29,011 nucleotides of DNA from positions 334,387-363,397 of the forward strand of contig NW_006920883.1 of NCBI RefSeq assembly GCF_000417875.1, in the 5' to 3' direction. The number at the start of each line of letters is the position of its first letter. Position 1 is the stretch's first letter. A program made the translations under genes and the position numbers. The notes under the pieces were generated by a model, which had not been told where the DNA came from, made no database searches, and worked only from the letters and a program-made list of their open reading frames with translations. This DNA is from Pseudozyma flocculosa PF-1 (lineage: Eukaryota > Basidiomycota > Ustilaginomycetes > Ustilaginales > Ustilaginaceae). Below are positions 8,768 to 19,394 of this stretch, one piece after another.

Positions 8768-10573
8768 TCAGCGGTCGGGACCAGTCCGAAGCGATCGGTT
8801 CGCCGCGGACATGGCGCGATCCAGGCTCCTCCTCTGCGACTTCCAGCGGTGCTCGATCTCGGTCCGGCTGCCGAGGCTCTGCGGGTTGCGCAGCAGGTTG
8901 GTCGGATCCACGCGGGCCTTGATCTCCTCGAGCCTGCGCAGCGAGGGGCCATAGTAGAGGGATCGCCACTCGTTCTCGCTGAGGTCCGGGTCAAGGTAGC
9001 ACGAGTAGCCCGCCGCCTTGATGCCGGAGCGGGCGATTGAGTCGTGGAGCTGCTCGTTGAGCCGTTCGAGGTGGACGTGCGCGCCGTGGGGTATCGTCTT
9101 CTTTTCGTCGGTCCCGGCAGAGGCCTGGATGAGCCAGAGGCCGTCGCGCCACGGGAATGCGCTGCCCTCGATGGCGTCCTTGGTGCGGTAGGCGGGCGCC
9201 GGGCCGCCGTAGAACTCGAAGTAGAGATTCCACAGGAACCACGACGGGTGGCCGTCGGCGAGCACCTTTTCGTCCTCGGTCAGCACCGCCGTGTCAAAGA
9301 GGTGGCGGTACAGCGACAGGATGGCCTCCGGTGTGAGGCCCTTGGTGTGATCGAGCGTCAGCAAGGTCTTGGCGACAAAGTTGTTGTGCTTCTGCCGCTC
9401 GAGGAGCGTGTCGAGCTTGTGGCCGACGGGCCCAAAGTCGTCCCACTCCTGCATCGAAGCGAGAAACGTCATGGACCGCTCCGTCTTGCCGTCCGGCATG
9501 GGCGCCCCGTGCTTGCGGAACTGCTTCCAGAGCTGGCCCACGACGGCGCCGAACTCGGCCTCGGTGCCGAGGAAGTTGCCGCGCACGTGGAGCGTGATTT
9601 TGCGCCCAGTGTTCGGCATGGGGTCGGTCTTGACGGGCCGCATCATCTGGATGTGGAAGCCAAGCTTCTCGCTGGCATGCTTGGAGAGGGCGAACGCCTG
9701 GAGGGCCGTGAAGACGGCGGCGGCGTCCTCGGGCGTATTGAGCGAAGGCGTCCAGCGGTACTCGAAGAAGACGACGGGCGTGCTGACGTCGTGGGTGCGG
9801 AAGAGGAAGCGGGTAACGATGCCCACGTACGAGCCGGCGCCGCGGATCGCCCAGAGCAGGTCCTGGTTCTGCGTCTGCGAGGCGGTGACGAGGCTGCCGT
9901 CGGCCAGCACCACGTCGGCCTCGAGGATGTGGTCCATGGTCATGCCCCAGGCGCGCGAGGTGGGTCCAAAGCCTCCGCAGATGGCGTGCCCGCCAACGCC
10001 AACGCTGGGACAGGTGCCGTGGGCGAGGGCTACCATGCCGTCGCCCTGCGACCAGAGCTCCTTGACGACGTCGCCCAGGCGCGCGCCCGTCCAGATCTCG
10101 GCGGTGCGTTCGTGCGGGTGGGAGACGGTCTTGTTGAGCGCGCCCACGTCGATGACGAGGGAGCCGTCCCTTCCGCCGCTGCCGTAGCCGCCAAACGAGT
10201 GGCCGCCGCTCCTGGCCGCGACGGCGATGTTGCCGTGCTTGGCGGCGCAGCGCACGGCGGCCTGTACGTCCTGCGTCGACGATGCGTGGACAATGGCGGA
10301 CGGGTTGTAGTGGAAGACGAGGTTGTCGGACTGGGAAGACTGGTAGTAGGTGCGGGCATCGCTGAGCGCTGCGGTGACTACGTTGAGCTTGTGGCCGACG
10401 AGGCAGGCCTGCAGCTGCGCCAGCTGGGTGGGGTCGAGTTCTGGCCAAAGCGGCGTGTTCTGGGCGGTAGCGGAGGCCGCCAGGCCCAAGAGGGCGATCG
10501 AGACGATGCCGAGAGCGGTGCGCCAGCGCGACGACCGAAGCGGCGGCCGTGGTGGCGGCGGCGCGGCAGGCAT
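8768..10573 (-). CDS. Secreted FAD-linked oxidase, berberine-bridge / glucooligosaccharide-oxidase type
   Basis: Flavin oxidase of the vanillyl-alcohol-oxidase superfamily; fungal secreted members (CAZy AA7-like) typically oxidise carbohydrates or secondary metabolites with release of H2O2. I chose the ATG at 10573 because it is followed by a basic stretch and a hydrophobic core ending in ATA-Q, a typical signal peptide (cleavage near 37/38), giving 601 aa without introns. An in-frame ATG 30 codons upstream (10663) would bury the signal and is less likely. The FAD-binding PCMH fold runs from about 80 to 250. His125 in RSGGHSFGG and Cys188 in HGTCPSVGVGGH are placed for bicovalent FAD attachment, and the 63-residue spacing matches this subfamily. 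A C-terminal BBE segment (about 520-565) reads YLDPDLSENEW...NPQSL. A basic tail of about 35 residues follows it. The substrate cannot be deduced. It is divergent from the ABC transporter. Confidence 0.92.
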   Translation of the reverse strand: MPAAPPPPRPPLRSSRWRTALGIVSIALLGLAASATAQNTPLWPELDPTQLAQLQACLVGHKLNVVTAALSDARTYYQSSQSDNLVFHYNPSAIVHASSTQDVQAAVRCAAKHGNIAVAARSGGHSFGGYGSGGRDGSLVIDVGALNKTVSHPHERTAEIWTGARLGDVVKELWSQGDGMVALAHGTCPSVGVGGHAICGGFGPTSRAWGMTMDHILEADVVLADGSLVTASQTQNQDLLWAIRGAGSYVGIVTRFLFRTHDVSTPVVFFEYRWTPSLNTPEDAAAVFTALQAFALSKHASEKLGFHIQMMRPVKTDPMPNTGRKITLHVRGNFLGTEAEFGAVVGQLWKQFRKHGAPMPDGKTERSMTFLASMQEWDDFGPVGHKLDTLLERQKHNNFVAKTLLTLDHTKGLTPEAILSLYRHLFDTAVLTEDEKVLADGHPSWFLWNLYFEFYGGPAPAYRTKDAIEGSAFPWRDGLWLIQASAGTDEKKTIPHGAHVHLERLNEQLHDSIARSGIKAAGYSCYLDPDLSENEWRSLYYGPSLRRLEEIKARVDPTNLLRNPQSLGSRTEIEHRWKSQRRSLDRAMSAANRSLRTGPDR

Positions 10574-11566
10574 GGCTGAGCGTGGCAGAGCGCAGGCGCT
10601 CGTTGTCGACGAGGGTGGCAAAGGAAGGTCGATGGGGTCAAGGAGCGGCAGCGGTTCTAGCAATGTTCCGGCAGGCCATGTGGGGTGGGGGACAGAGGAG
10701 AGTGGCGAGGATGAAGATGGAGATGGAAGAGGGGAAGGAGTGGCAAGACGAAGGTCCAGAGGGCGCTTCGTCCAGAGGGCGAGGCTGGCAAGGCATCTTG
10801 ATGAACCTTGAAAGCGCGGGCCAGGCTGCTCCCCGCCAAGGCAGGCCAGGCGCTCGTCGGCGTTGGGTGGTGCCGAATCAAGGGCCGCGACTGGCGCGGC
10901 CAGGCAGGCCTGTCATGCCAAGCGAGCGCACCCTTACCGCGGGCGTGCTCTAAATTTTGGCCCGCCCCCCAGCCCTCACCGGTCCCGTGTTGGCGCCAGG
11001 CTTGGAGCGGTAGCGAGTGGCGGTCATGCTCGCGCCAAAGGGTGCGCCGCCGATATGGCCGATGACGGAGGAGAAGGTGAGGACCTGTCCGGGCGACACC
11101 TGCTTGCTTGGCTAGGCTTGGTTGCTTTGCTAGACACTCGTGTGCGTGTGTCGCGCGTTTCAGGTTGGTGGGGAGGACGCTGGAACGCTCAAGCAAGCAA
11201 GGCGGCCAGGCAGGCCAAGCAGGAGGCAGGTCGAAGGCTGCCTGCCGGCTGCAGGTCCAACGCCCCGGGCTGCTGGTACGTGGCGTGCTTCTGCAGCGCT
11301 GTCCCAAGGACCCGGCCACACCTCCATCTTGACTTGCACTCGACTGGCCACTTCGTCCGACGTGCCTCTTGCCCATCACCAACCCAAACGACTCTGCGAC
11401 CTCATCCACGCCTCGAGGTGTACCGCTGCATCCTTGCTCCTCCCTTCGACGACAGCGGAACCCGGATCCTGCTCGCCTCTCGCTGGCCGCAGACGATGCA
11501 AGCATCTTCCATCGCCATACTCGACTTCGCCGCTGCCGCTGCCGCTGCTGCTACTGCTGCTTCAAG
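10574..11566. promoter_or_regulatory. Bidirectional promoter region of the FAD oxidase and ABC transporter
   Basis: This 993-bp spacer lies between two divergent start codons. It holds several GCCAGGC/GGCAGGCC words (10819-10851, 10898-10912, 11205-11221) and GCTTGCTTGG/AAGCAAGC words (11102-11112, 11190-11198). A short A/T-rich patch (CTAAATTTT) lies at 10951-10959 within otherwise very GC-rich DNA. No convincing gene is seen. Shared regulation of the two flanking genes is possible from the layout but not shown. Confidence 0.45.
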
Positions 11567-14500
11567 ATGAGCGCCCTCCCCAGCAGATCGGTGCCGTGGT
11601 TGCCGTCGAACAACGGCGAGGCGCTGCCCTACCTGTACCAGGTTTGGCAGCCGGGCGCTCCCTCGTCGTCCCGCCACACCCTCGACGATCCTGCGCCTGC
11701 GCCGATCTGGACCAGCTCTGCCTTGGCGCATCCGATGGTGGCGTCGCTGGAGCAGCACCAACTCGACTGGCAGCGCACCCTCGCCCTCCTGCGCATCGTC
11801 CCCGCAGGTCTCGTCGCGCTGCGAGCCATTGTGCACCTCGTCGCCCGGGCTCACCGACGATCCAAGGTCGCCCTCCCCTCCTCGTCCAAGCGCAAGAGCA
11901 AGCAACGCGCTCGAGACGCCCCTTCGCCGTCGAAGTCGGGCGTCTTTGCCTACTTTGCGCCCTTCGTCACGCAAGACGATGTCGACCAGCTCCGCCGCCA
12001 GCGCACAGATGTAGCCGACTCGGCGGCCAGCGAGGATGACGACGACGACGGCCGCCGCTTCGACAAAACCCGCTTCGACGGGTTCCGAAAGCAACGGCGT
12101 CGGATCGTCAAGCTGGCGGCGGTCGGCGTCGTCGAGGCACTTGCCTGGATGGTGCAGCTGGGCTGGCAGCTTGGCTCCAGCGACGACCCCGTCGGCCTCT
12201 TCAACCCAGTGACCACCCTCTGCCTCAGCGCCGGCTGGATCTACGTTGCCGCATCGCTGGCTGCCCGCCCGCCGCAGACGCCTCCCGTCACCGTGTTGGC
12301 CATTTTGATAGCGCTCGCCGTCTCGGCCACCGCCGGCCTGCTCTCCTTCATCCCCTCGATCGTCGCCGCCTTCACCAGCGGAAGCCTGGATCCGCTCAAC
12401 ATCGAGCCGCTCGTCTTTAGCCTGGCCGACACCGCCGTCTGCGCCTATGCTCTGCGTCAGGTGCTGTCGATGCCCATCGCCCCCGGGGGCTTTGAAGCCC
12501 AGGTCGATCTCGACGAGAGGCTGCGGATCCAGAGCGGAGAGGTCGTCCAGGACCCGAGCGGCGAACGACCCTTGGCAGACACCTACCGGCTCTGCCCGAC
12601 GTCGCCAGAGGATTACTGCACCCTGTACGAGAACCTCTCGTACTCTTGGATGGCGCCCATCCAGAAGCTGGCGCTCAAGCGGTCGCTGGGTCCGACCGAC
12701 GTGTGGAAGCTCCGCTCGATCAACGACACCCGGCTCCTCTTCCAGAAGTTCAAGGCGCTCGACCGTCTCTTTGGCGACGCGGCCGATCCTGTATCGACTT
12801 CGTCACAGCCCGCGGTGGTCGGGACGGAAGCGCGAAGGCATCCGGGCCTGCTCGCAAAGATCCTGCGGGCCAATGCCAACGACATCCTGCTGGACGCGTG
12901 TTTCAAGCTGGTCAGCGTCAGCTTCGCCTACCTCGGCACGTTTATCATGAAGAGCATCCTCACCGAGATCCAGATCGCCGCGTCGATGGAAGGTGGCACC
13001 GCCAACGACGATGGTGGGCGCCACGGTCGAGGCGGCGCGACTCCCACCACTGGCCAAGCATGGACGCCAAGACAGAAGGCGTTCGTCTACGCGACCATCG
13101 GTCTGGCTTTGACCGTCGTCCGGTTCTTGGCCGAGCTGCAAAACTACCACCATGCCCGGCAGGTCGGGCTGCGCCTGCGCTCGACGCTGGTCGTGTCCAT
13201 GTTCGAAAAGGCGCTCAAACGGCGCGACCTCTCGGGTCTGACCCGGCCGACCAAGAGCGACGCCGCGCGACGAGGCGCGGAGCCTGCGCAGACCGAATCG
13301 GGAGCGGCCTCGCAGCCGACCTCGGCCTCGGCTTCGCCAACCATCGCCCAGGGATCGCCGGAGGTCGGTTCGGATGGTGGCGATGGCGACGGCGACGAGG
13401 CTGTTCGCGGGCCGCAACAAGATGGCCGGCATCTGGGTGTGCCGCGAGGTGCAACTCGCGGCTCGCAGACTCCCTCGGTCGGCGAGTCGGCTGGCCTCGC
13501 CCGCAAGCGTTCGTGGACCGACTCGCTCCGCTCGTTGACGTTGCGGCGGCCGCTGTCGCTGTCGTCGATCGCCCATTCGCTGCGCTCAGGCAGGTCGGCG
13601 CGGCAGAGCAAGGACGCGGCGGCGGCGGAAGAGCGTCGTCGCGCGGCCGAGCTGCAGAGGGAGGAAGAGGAGCGGGGCGCCGACATCGGCAAGGTGGTCA
13701 ACATGATGGCGAGCGACATCAATGTGCTGCTGCGCATGGGCTGCGACCTGCACCAGCTGTACGGCGCGCCGTTCGAGGTGACGATCGCCACCGTCTTCCT
13801 GTACAAGCTGATGGGCTGGAGCGCGCTGGTGGGCTTCTCGATCCTCGTCGCCGCCATCCCGCTCAACTACTTCTGGGGCGAGGCGGCGGTGCGGCGCCAG
13901 CGCGAGTACAGCTCGGCACGCGACGAGCGCATGAACCTCATGACGGAGCTCATCAGCGCCATGCGCTTCGTCAAGATCCAGGGCATCGAGGGGCGCTGGG
14001 AGCAGCGGGTGCGCGAGGCGCGGCGCAACGAGATCCGCAAGCTCATCTGGTCCCGCCTCATGAGCTTCTTGTTTGAGCTGCTCTGGACCACGGTGCCCGT
14101 GCTCGTCACCCTGATCAGCTTCTTCTTCTACGTCAAGGTGGCCGGCCACGAGCTCACCGTCGCCGTCGCCTTCACCGCCATCGCCCTCTTCACCATGATA
14201 CGCCCGCCGCTCAACGCCATCCCCGGGTTCTTGATGGGCGGCCTCATCGCCCTCGTCAGCGTCAAGCGGCTCGAGGGCTTCCTGAGCGAGGAAGAGGTCG
14301 ACGCCACCGTCAGCGCCCTTTCCCGAGGCTACGGAGAGGGGTTCAAGGCCAAGCGCAGCGGTGCCGACGAGTCGACCGGGGCTGAGGCTGAGGCCGAGCC
14401 AACGGTCGAGGATGACGACGCAGCCTCGGAGCTGGCCATCGCCAACGGCAGCTTCAAATGGCATGTCCGTCGGGTAGCGGTCGTTGGAGACGGCGGTGCC

Positions 14501-17406
14501 GCGTCGCCGGACCCCAACGTTCGCTCGGCCGACATCGGCGGAGATGCTTTCGAGCTGCGTAACCTCTCGGTCAGCTTCCCTGCGCAGAAGCTGTCGGTCG
14601 TGCTCGGCCCGACGGGCTCCGGCAAGAGCAGCCTCCTGTCTGCGCTGCTCGGTGAGATGCTTGAGACGTCGCAGGGCGCGGTGCGGCGATCCAAGTTCGA
14701 CGCCAGGGGGAGGAGCCGGATCAGCTTTGCCGGTCAGCTGCCGTGGCTCGAGGCGGGCAAGACGGTGCGCGAAAACATCACGTTTGTGACGCCGTGGGAT
14801 CCCGAGCGGTACCGGCTCTGCGTGCACGCCTGCGCGCTCGACGACGACATCGCCGCCATGGACGACGGCGACCAGACGCGCATCGGCGCGCACACGGTCT
14901 CGGGCGGGCAGAAGGCGCGCATCTCGCTCGCCCGCGCCCTCTACGCCCGCAGCGACACGGTGCTCCTCGACGACGTCCTCTCCGCCGTCGACACGCGCGT
15001 CCAGAACCACCTGGCCCGGCATGCCCTGACCGGCGACATCGCCCGCGGTCGGAGGATCGTGCTGGTGACCCACCACGCCCATCTCGTCGCCGACCAGGCC
15101 GAGCTGATGGTGTACATGCGCAGCGGCCGGATCGAGGCGCTCGGCAGCCCCGCCAAGCTGCGACAGCTCGGCCTGATCGCTGCGCACCGCAGCGGCGGCG
15201 GCGGCGAAGAAGAAGAAGAGGGAGGTGGAGCCGACGAGGCCGGAACTGTCGATCCCGGCAGCGGCGATGGCAGTGACAATGCAGCATCTCCGCCAGCGGG
15301 CCATTCGGATGCCACCAAGCCGGCCGAAGTCGGCGATGCGGGCCGCACGCCGGGCACGCGGACGCCCCGCCTCCTCTACGAGGCCGAGAAGCGGCGGCAG
15401 GGCGCGGTGAGCTGGGTCTTTTACAAGACCTACCTCCAGGCGTCCAAGATGAGCATCTGGCTCTGCCTTATCTTGTTCCTGCTGCTGCTGCGGCTTGCCA
15501 GCTCGTTTGAGCAGTACTGGCTCAAGGTGTGGGGCGAGGCGTACCGTCCCGAGAGCGTCGCCGCCGCCGCTGGCGTCCGCTTCCCTCCGGCCGCGGGCCA
15601 CTCGACCTTCTACCTCGGCGTCTACGGCCTGACGGGCCTGTCGATCGTCGTCTTCAATAGCGCGCGCGCCATCTGCTTCTACACGGCGTCGATCCGCGCG
15701 TCGCAGAACCTCTTCACCAGCCTGCTCTCCAACGTCATCGGCGCGCCGCTGCGCTGGTTTGACACCAACCCGACGGGCCGCATCCTCAACCGCTTCGGCA
15801 CCGACATGGACGGCATCGACAATGTGATGCCGCAGGCCATCATGAACCTGCTGGGCAACTCGTTTGCCATGGCGGCGTACGTGGCCATCTGCCTGGCCAT
15901 CGTGCCGGCCTTTGTGGTGCCGCTGCTGGTGCTGGCGGCTGCGGGGCCTTGGCTGGTGGGCGGATTCCTGGCCTCGACGCGCGACATGCAGCGGATTGAG
16001 GCGACGAGCACCTCGCCGCTCTACGGCCTCTTTGAGCAGGCGCTCGCGGGCATCGTCACGATCCGCGCGTTTGGCGCCGAACCGCAGGTGCTCGAGTCGC
16101 TCCTCGACGCCGTCGACCTGTACCAGTCGCTCTGGTGGGCCGTGTGCACAATGGAGGTGTGGCTCAGCTTCCGCTCCCAGATCCTCGGCGGCGTCGCCGT
16201 GTTCGTCGTCACGCTGCTGGCCCTCTCGGGCGCCGTGTCGCCCGGCTCGGCGGGGCTGGCGCTGTCGAGCGCGCAGCTCCTGTGCCAGCTGGCCTACTAC
16301 CTTGTCAACGACTTCAAAAACATCTCGACCAGCTTCAACTCGCTCGAGCGCGTCGCCGAGTACCAGACGATGCCGCGCGAGGAGACCAACGAGGTGGCGG
16401 CGCGCTACAGGCCGTCGCTGCCGCCCGCCGGCTGGCCGTCTCGCCGGGCGACGATCGCGTTCGAGGACGTGTCGCTGCGCTACGCCCCGGAGCTGCCCGA
16501 GGTGCTCAAGCGCGTGTCGTTTGTGGTGCAGCCGGGCGAAAAGATCGGCGTCATTGGCCGCACCGGCAGCGGCAAGAGCAGCCTGGCCTCGAGCCTCTTC
16601 CGCGCCACCGAGCTCAGCGGCGGCCGCATCGTCATCGACGGCATCGACATCCAGACGATCCGGCTGCACGACCTGCGCAGCCGGCTGAGCATCGTGATGC
16701 AGGACCCCGTCCTCTTTTCGGGCACCATCCGCGACAACCTCGACCCCTTCGGCGAGTACGGCGACGACGAGATCCTCGCCGCCATGCGCAAGGTCAACAT
16801 CGCCGCGCCCGCTGCGTCTGCGGGCGACGAGGACGGCGGCGGCGGCGTGCGCACCGCCAAGCTGGTCGACGTCGAAGGTGCCGATGAAAGTCGTGGGCAT
16901 GATGATGCAGCGGACCAGGACCGGGCCCGCAATGATGCGGGCATCCGCCTGACGCTCGACACGCCCGTCTCGTCGGGCGGCGCCAACTTCTCGGCGGGAC
17001 AGGCGCAGCTGATTTCGCTCGCTCGATCGTGAGTACCCCATGCCTCTCGCCTGCTCTCTGCTCGCTGCTGGGCCCGCCGGTCGCGTTGGCCTCTGATGTC
17101 CGTCGCTCTGACCTCGCACTCGATCTCCCCCTGCCCTCCTCTTGCTCTGCTGTCTCTGCACTCCAGGCTGCTGCGGTCGTCGCGCATCCTGATCCTCGAC
17201 GAGGCGACGTCGTCGACCGACATGGCGACGGACGCCATGATCCAGCGCGCGATCCGCACGCAGCTGTCCGAGTGCATCGTCATCTGCGTCGCCCACCGGC
17301 TGCGCAGCATCATCGACTACGACCGCGTCCTCGTCATGCAGGATGGCCGCGTCGTCGAGTTTGGACGGCCGAAAGAGTGAGTGTCGCGGCGCTTGGCGGT
17401 CATCGT

Positions 17407-17437
<31 letters not shown>

Positions 17438-17635
17438 ATTGTCAGCGGGCAAGTGGAGAGACGGCATGCTGACGCTCACCCACCGCTCACCTCCGTACGG
17501 CCTCGCTCGCGCGACTGTGTCAACAGGCTGCTGGAAAAGGACGACGGCGACAAGTCGGCCCTCTTCAAGGACCTGTGCCGCCAGTCGTCCGAGTACGAAT
17601 CGCTGCGCGAGGCCGCCGGTCTGTCGGGCGCCTGA
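11567..17635 (+). CDS. ABCC (MRP-type) full-length ABC transporter
   Basis: ATP-driven membrane exporter of the multidrug-resistance-associated type, expected in the vacuolar or plasma membrane and transporting conjugates, drugs or metabolites. Exons: 11567-17028, 17167-17376, 17527-17635 (1926 aa). Layout: an N-terminal TMD0-like set of about five hydrophobic helices (to about 310); TMD1 (about 445-930) interrupted by a Ser/Arg/acidic insert (about 555-702); NBD1 with Walker A Lys1020, signature SGGQ from 1112, and Walker B LLDDVLSAVD, where Asp replaces the catalytic Glu, as is usual in ABCC NBD1; TMD2 (about 1290-1590); and NBD2 with Lys1670, signature FSAGQ from 1808, Asp1832-Glu1833 and switch His1864. 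Intron 1 falls between the NBD2 signature and Walker B. An acidic/Gly-rich insert of about 50 residues (about 1747-1797) separates the NBD2 Q-loop region from its signature. Both introns have GTGAGT donors. The start was chosen as the first Met before hydrophilic and then membrane sequence; upstream in-frame codons look like leader. The substrate is unknown. Confidence 0.95.
17408..17437. repeat. (GGC)10 microsatellite inside ABC transporter intron 2
   Basis: Ten perfect GGC triplets start about 30 bases after the donor at 17377 of the second intron (17377-17526). A run like this can vary in length and can fold in RNA, but it does not touch the splice sites. Confidence 0.9.
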
Positions 17636-17926
17636 CACAGGGGCAGGTGCAGGCCGGTGTCGGTTGGTGGCGGCCGTGGCGGCCACCCGAGCTGGCTGTT
17701 CGCTGGTATAGCATCGCATCGATGATGATGGTGACGACGATGGAGGTGATGGAGGAGGAGGATCGGCGGCGACGTGGCCCAAGGCGGCGGAAAACGGACG
17801 ATCGTAGACATTGATAATACAGCATAGACGGGCCCCTGGTCCCAGCCCTGGCTCCCTTGACCCCGCCCCCTCCGCTTCCGTGTGCGTGTGCGTGCGAGCT
17901 GCGGCCCGGGCCGTTGCGGGCTAGAG
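17636..17926. other. Convergent intergenic spacer
   Basis: This 291-bp spacer lies between the ABC transporter stop (+) and the RRP4 stop (-). It should hold both 3' ends. I see no gene, and no promoter-spacer motif. Confidence 0.5.
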
Positions 17927-19150
17927 CTAGGCCACGGCCTCGAGCGTGCTCTCGACGACGATCCTCTGCACCTCGGGCTCGACGTCGCCCTCGCCGCGGT
18001 GGAGCTCGACGAGGGTCTCGTACGCCCTCTCGACGGCAACATCGCTGATGGGGACGCACCAGGCGTCGAGGATGGCAATGACCTTCCTGGCCGTCGAGAT
18101 GGCGGCGCGCGTGGCGGTGTCGATCTCCTCGTTGTCGTCGGTGTAGACGGCGTCGACGTCCCTGCCCGTGCCCGTCCCCGCCATTCCCTGGCCCTCGGTC
18201 CCCTCGGCCTTGGACAGGCTAAAGGGCACGTGCTTGGCGATCCAGATGTAGCCGTTGAGGCCGAGGATGAGGTCGAGCTTGACCGGCTTGGCGGCGTCGC
18301 GGCCGGGGTCCCGATCCCGATCCAGCGCCGCCTCGTCGTGGCCGGCGCGGGGCGGCGCGAGGGTGACGTCGCAAAAGTGCGACTTGAGGCGCTTGACGCG
18401 GCCGGCCTCGACCTTCTGGACGGTGCCGTTGCGCAGCTTGCCGTAGCGCAGCGAGCGGGTGTGGAGGCCGACGGTGCCGTCGTGGAAGACGCTCTGGACC
18501 TCTGCGACGACCCAGTCGTCTTCCTTGAAGAAGTTGCGCATCTGGAGCTCGTCGCTCTCGAGCTTCCTGCGCTGCACACCGCCGGGCAGGTTGATGGACG
18601 AGAGCTGGAGCGAGGCGTCGGAGCGCGAGTGGATGTCGACCTTCCAGCGCTTGGGCGAGAGCGACGTGACCTGGCCGATGACGAGGTCGCCAATCTCGGG
18701 GATGTAGCGCGAGCGGATGGGCGGGATGCTGAGCAGCTTGTTGGTCAGCACCAGCGTCCCCGCCACGGTCGAGGTGATGGTCCCCGTGCTGCTGAGCGTG
18801 GTGCCGTGTCCGCGCATAAAGAGCGACGACGAGGCCAGCGGCTCGCCGGGAACGGCAATGGTGGTGGCGCCGTCGCCGCCGTCGTCGGCCGAGGTCGGGT
18901 CGTCATCCATGTCCATCGCATCGCCGTGGCCGAGGTGAGCGGCCGACAGGGCGTCGAGCGCATACCCTGGCTTTGTGCTTGATGATGATGATGACGCCGA
19001 CGACGACGAGCAGGGATGCCGCGCGCCAGAGTGGTGGACGTGGTAGGAAGTCGAGGGCCCCGCAGATCCCTGACGCCGCTTGCGCGATGTGAGGACGGTG
19101 AAGGCGGCGGGGCCCGCATTCGTGCTGGTGCCCTGCGTGGCGGCCGACAT
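17927..19150 (-). CDS. RRP4: Exosome complex RNA-binding cap subunit Rrp4 (EXOSC2)
   Basis: Non-catalytic S1/KH cap subunit of the nuclear and cytoplasmic RNA exosome, which guides RNA into the 3'-5' degradation and processing channel. It is a single exon of 407 aa. The start at 19150 is the first Met with a plausible N-terminus (MSAATQGTS); codons upstream in frame look like leader. Residues 1 to about 95 are a Ser/Asp-rich extension containing a basic SRKRR cluster. The N-terminal exosome domain follows, with FMRGHGT at 111-117. The S1 domain (about 150-235) contains RYIPEIGDLVIGQV, KRWKVDIHSR, LSSINLPGG and LHTRSLRYGKL, all strong Rrp4 markers. The KH-like region carries LGLNGYIWI (297-305), the GxNG motif of this family. 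A charged loop of about 25 residues (about 266-290) interrupts the KH region compared with the usual form. It is convergent with the ABC gene and shares its upstream side with the tRNA. Confidence 0.95.
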   Translation of the reverse strand: MSAATQGTSTNAGPAAFTVLTSRKRRQGSAGPSTSYHVHHSGARHPCSSSSASSSSSSTKPGYALDALSAAHLGHGDAMDMDDDPTSADDGGDGATTIAVPGEPLASSSLFMRGHGTTLSSTGTITSTVAGTLVLTNKLLSIPPIRSRYIPEIGDLVIGQVTSLSPKRWKVDIHSRSDASLQLSSINLPGGVQRRKLESDELQMRNFFKEDDWVVAEVQSVFHDGTVGLHTRSLRYGKLRNGTVQKVEAGRVKRLKSHFCDVTLAPPRAGHDEAALDRDRDPGRDAAKPVKLDLILGLNGYIWIAKHVPFSLSKAEGTEGQGMAGTGTGRDVDAVYTDDNEEIDTATRAAISTARKVIAILDAWCVPISDVAVERAYETLVELHRGEGDVEPEVQRIVVESTLEAVA

Positions 19151-19334
19151 GGTGTACGCCTGTGTGCGAAAGAGGTGAGCGGTACTGGCGGCGACAGGCG
19201 ACAAAGAGCGGGGCAAATGGCGACCAGGTGATGGCGGGAAGGAGGCAGGAACGTCGAGCCCAGCCCACAACGGGCTGCTGCAGGCCCGCCCGCCTGCGCG
19301 AGAAAAATCTGGCCCCCGACACTCCACTTCGGCG

Positions 19335-19365
19335 CTGGCCTGGCCTGGCCTCGCCTGGCCTGGCC
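19335..19365. repeat. CTGGC/GCCTGGCC word cluster upstream of RRP4
   Basis: Several overlapping CCTGGCC words, interrupted once by CTCG, lie about 185-215 bp upstream of the RRP4 start codon and just beyond the tRNA terminator. This is the same word type as at 6422-6453. Confidence 0.7.
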
Positions 19366-19377
19366 GAGCTCGAGGCC

Positions 19378-19389
19378 AAAAAGGCAAAA
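19378..19389 (-). terminator. RNA polymerase III terminator of tRNA-Ile
   Basis: On the - strand, a T4 run (19389-19386) and a T5 run (19382-19378) lie 6-17 bases after the 3' end of the tRNA. Runs of four or more T residues are the standard pol III stop; the second run would act as back-up. Confidence 0.75.
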
Positions 19390-19394
19390 GGAAA

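Noticed and set aside
7170..8969. A 599-codon - strand frame across CET1 and the oxidase 3' end.
   Set aside because: It runs across CET1 exons and introns alike and has no domain; the CET1 exons on the other strand join to a complete, motif-bearing protein.
9044..10579. A 511-codon + strand frame opposite the FAD oxidase.
   Set aside because: Same shadow effect; no motif or domain, and the - strand protein has all expected catalytic motifs.
10571..10663. Use of the upstream ATG (10663) as the start of the FAD oxidase.
   Set aside because: It would place 30 extra residues before the hydrophobic signal core; the ATG at 10573 gives a conventional secretory signal.
13586..17782. A 1398-codon open frame on the - strand opposite the ABC transporter.
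   Set aside because: It is a by-product of third-position G/C bias on the coding strand. Its translation is a charged, Arg/Asp/Ala/Val-rich mix without domains, while the + strand carries a complete ABCC protein.
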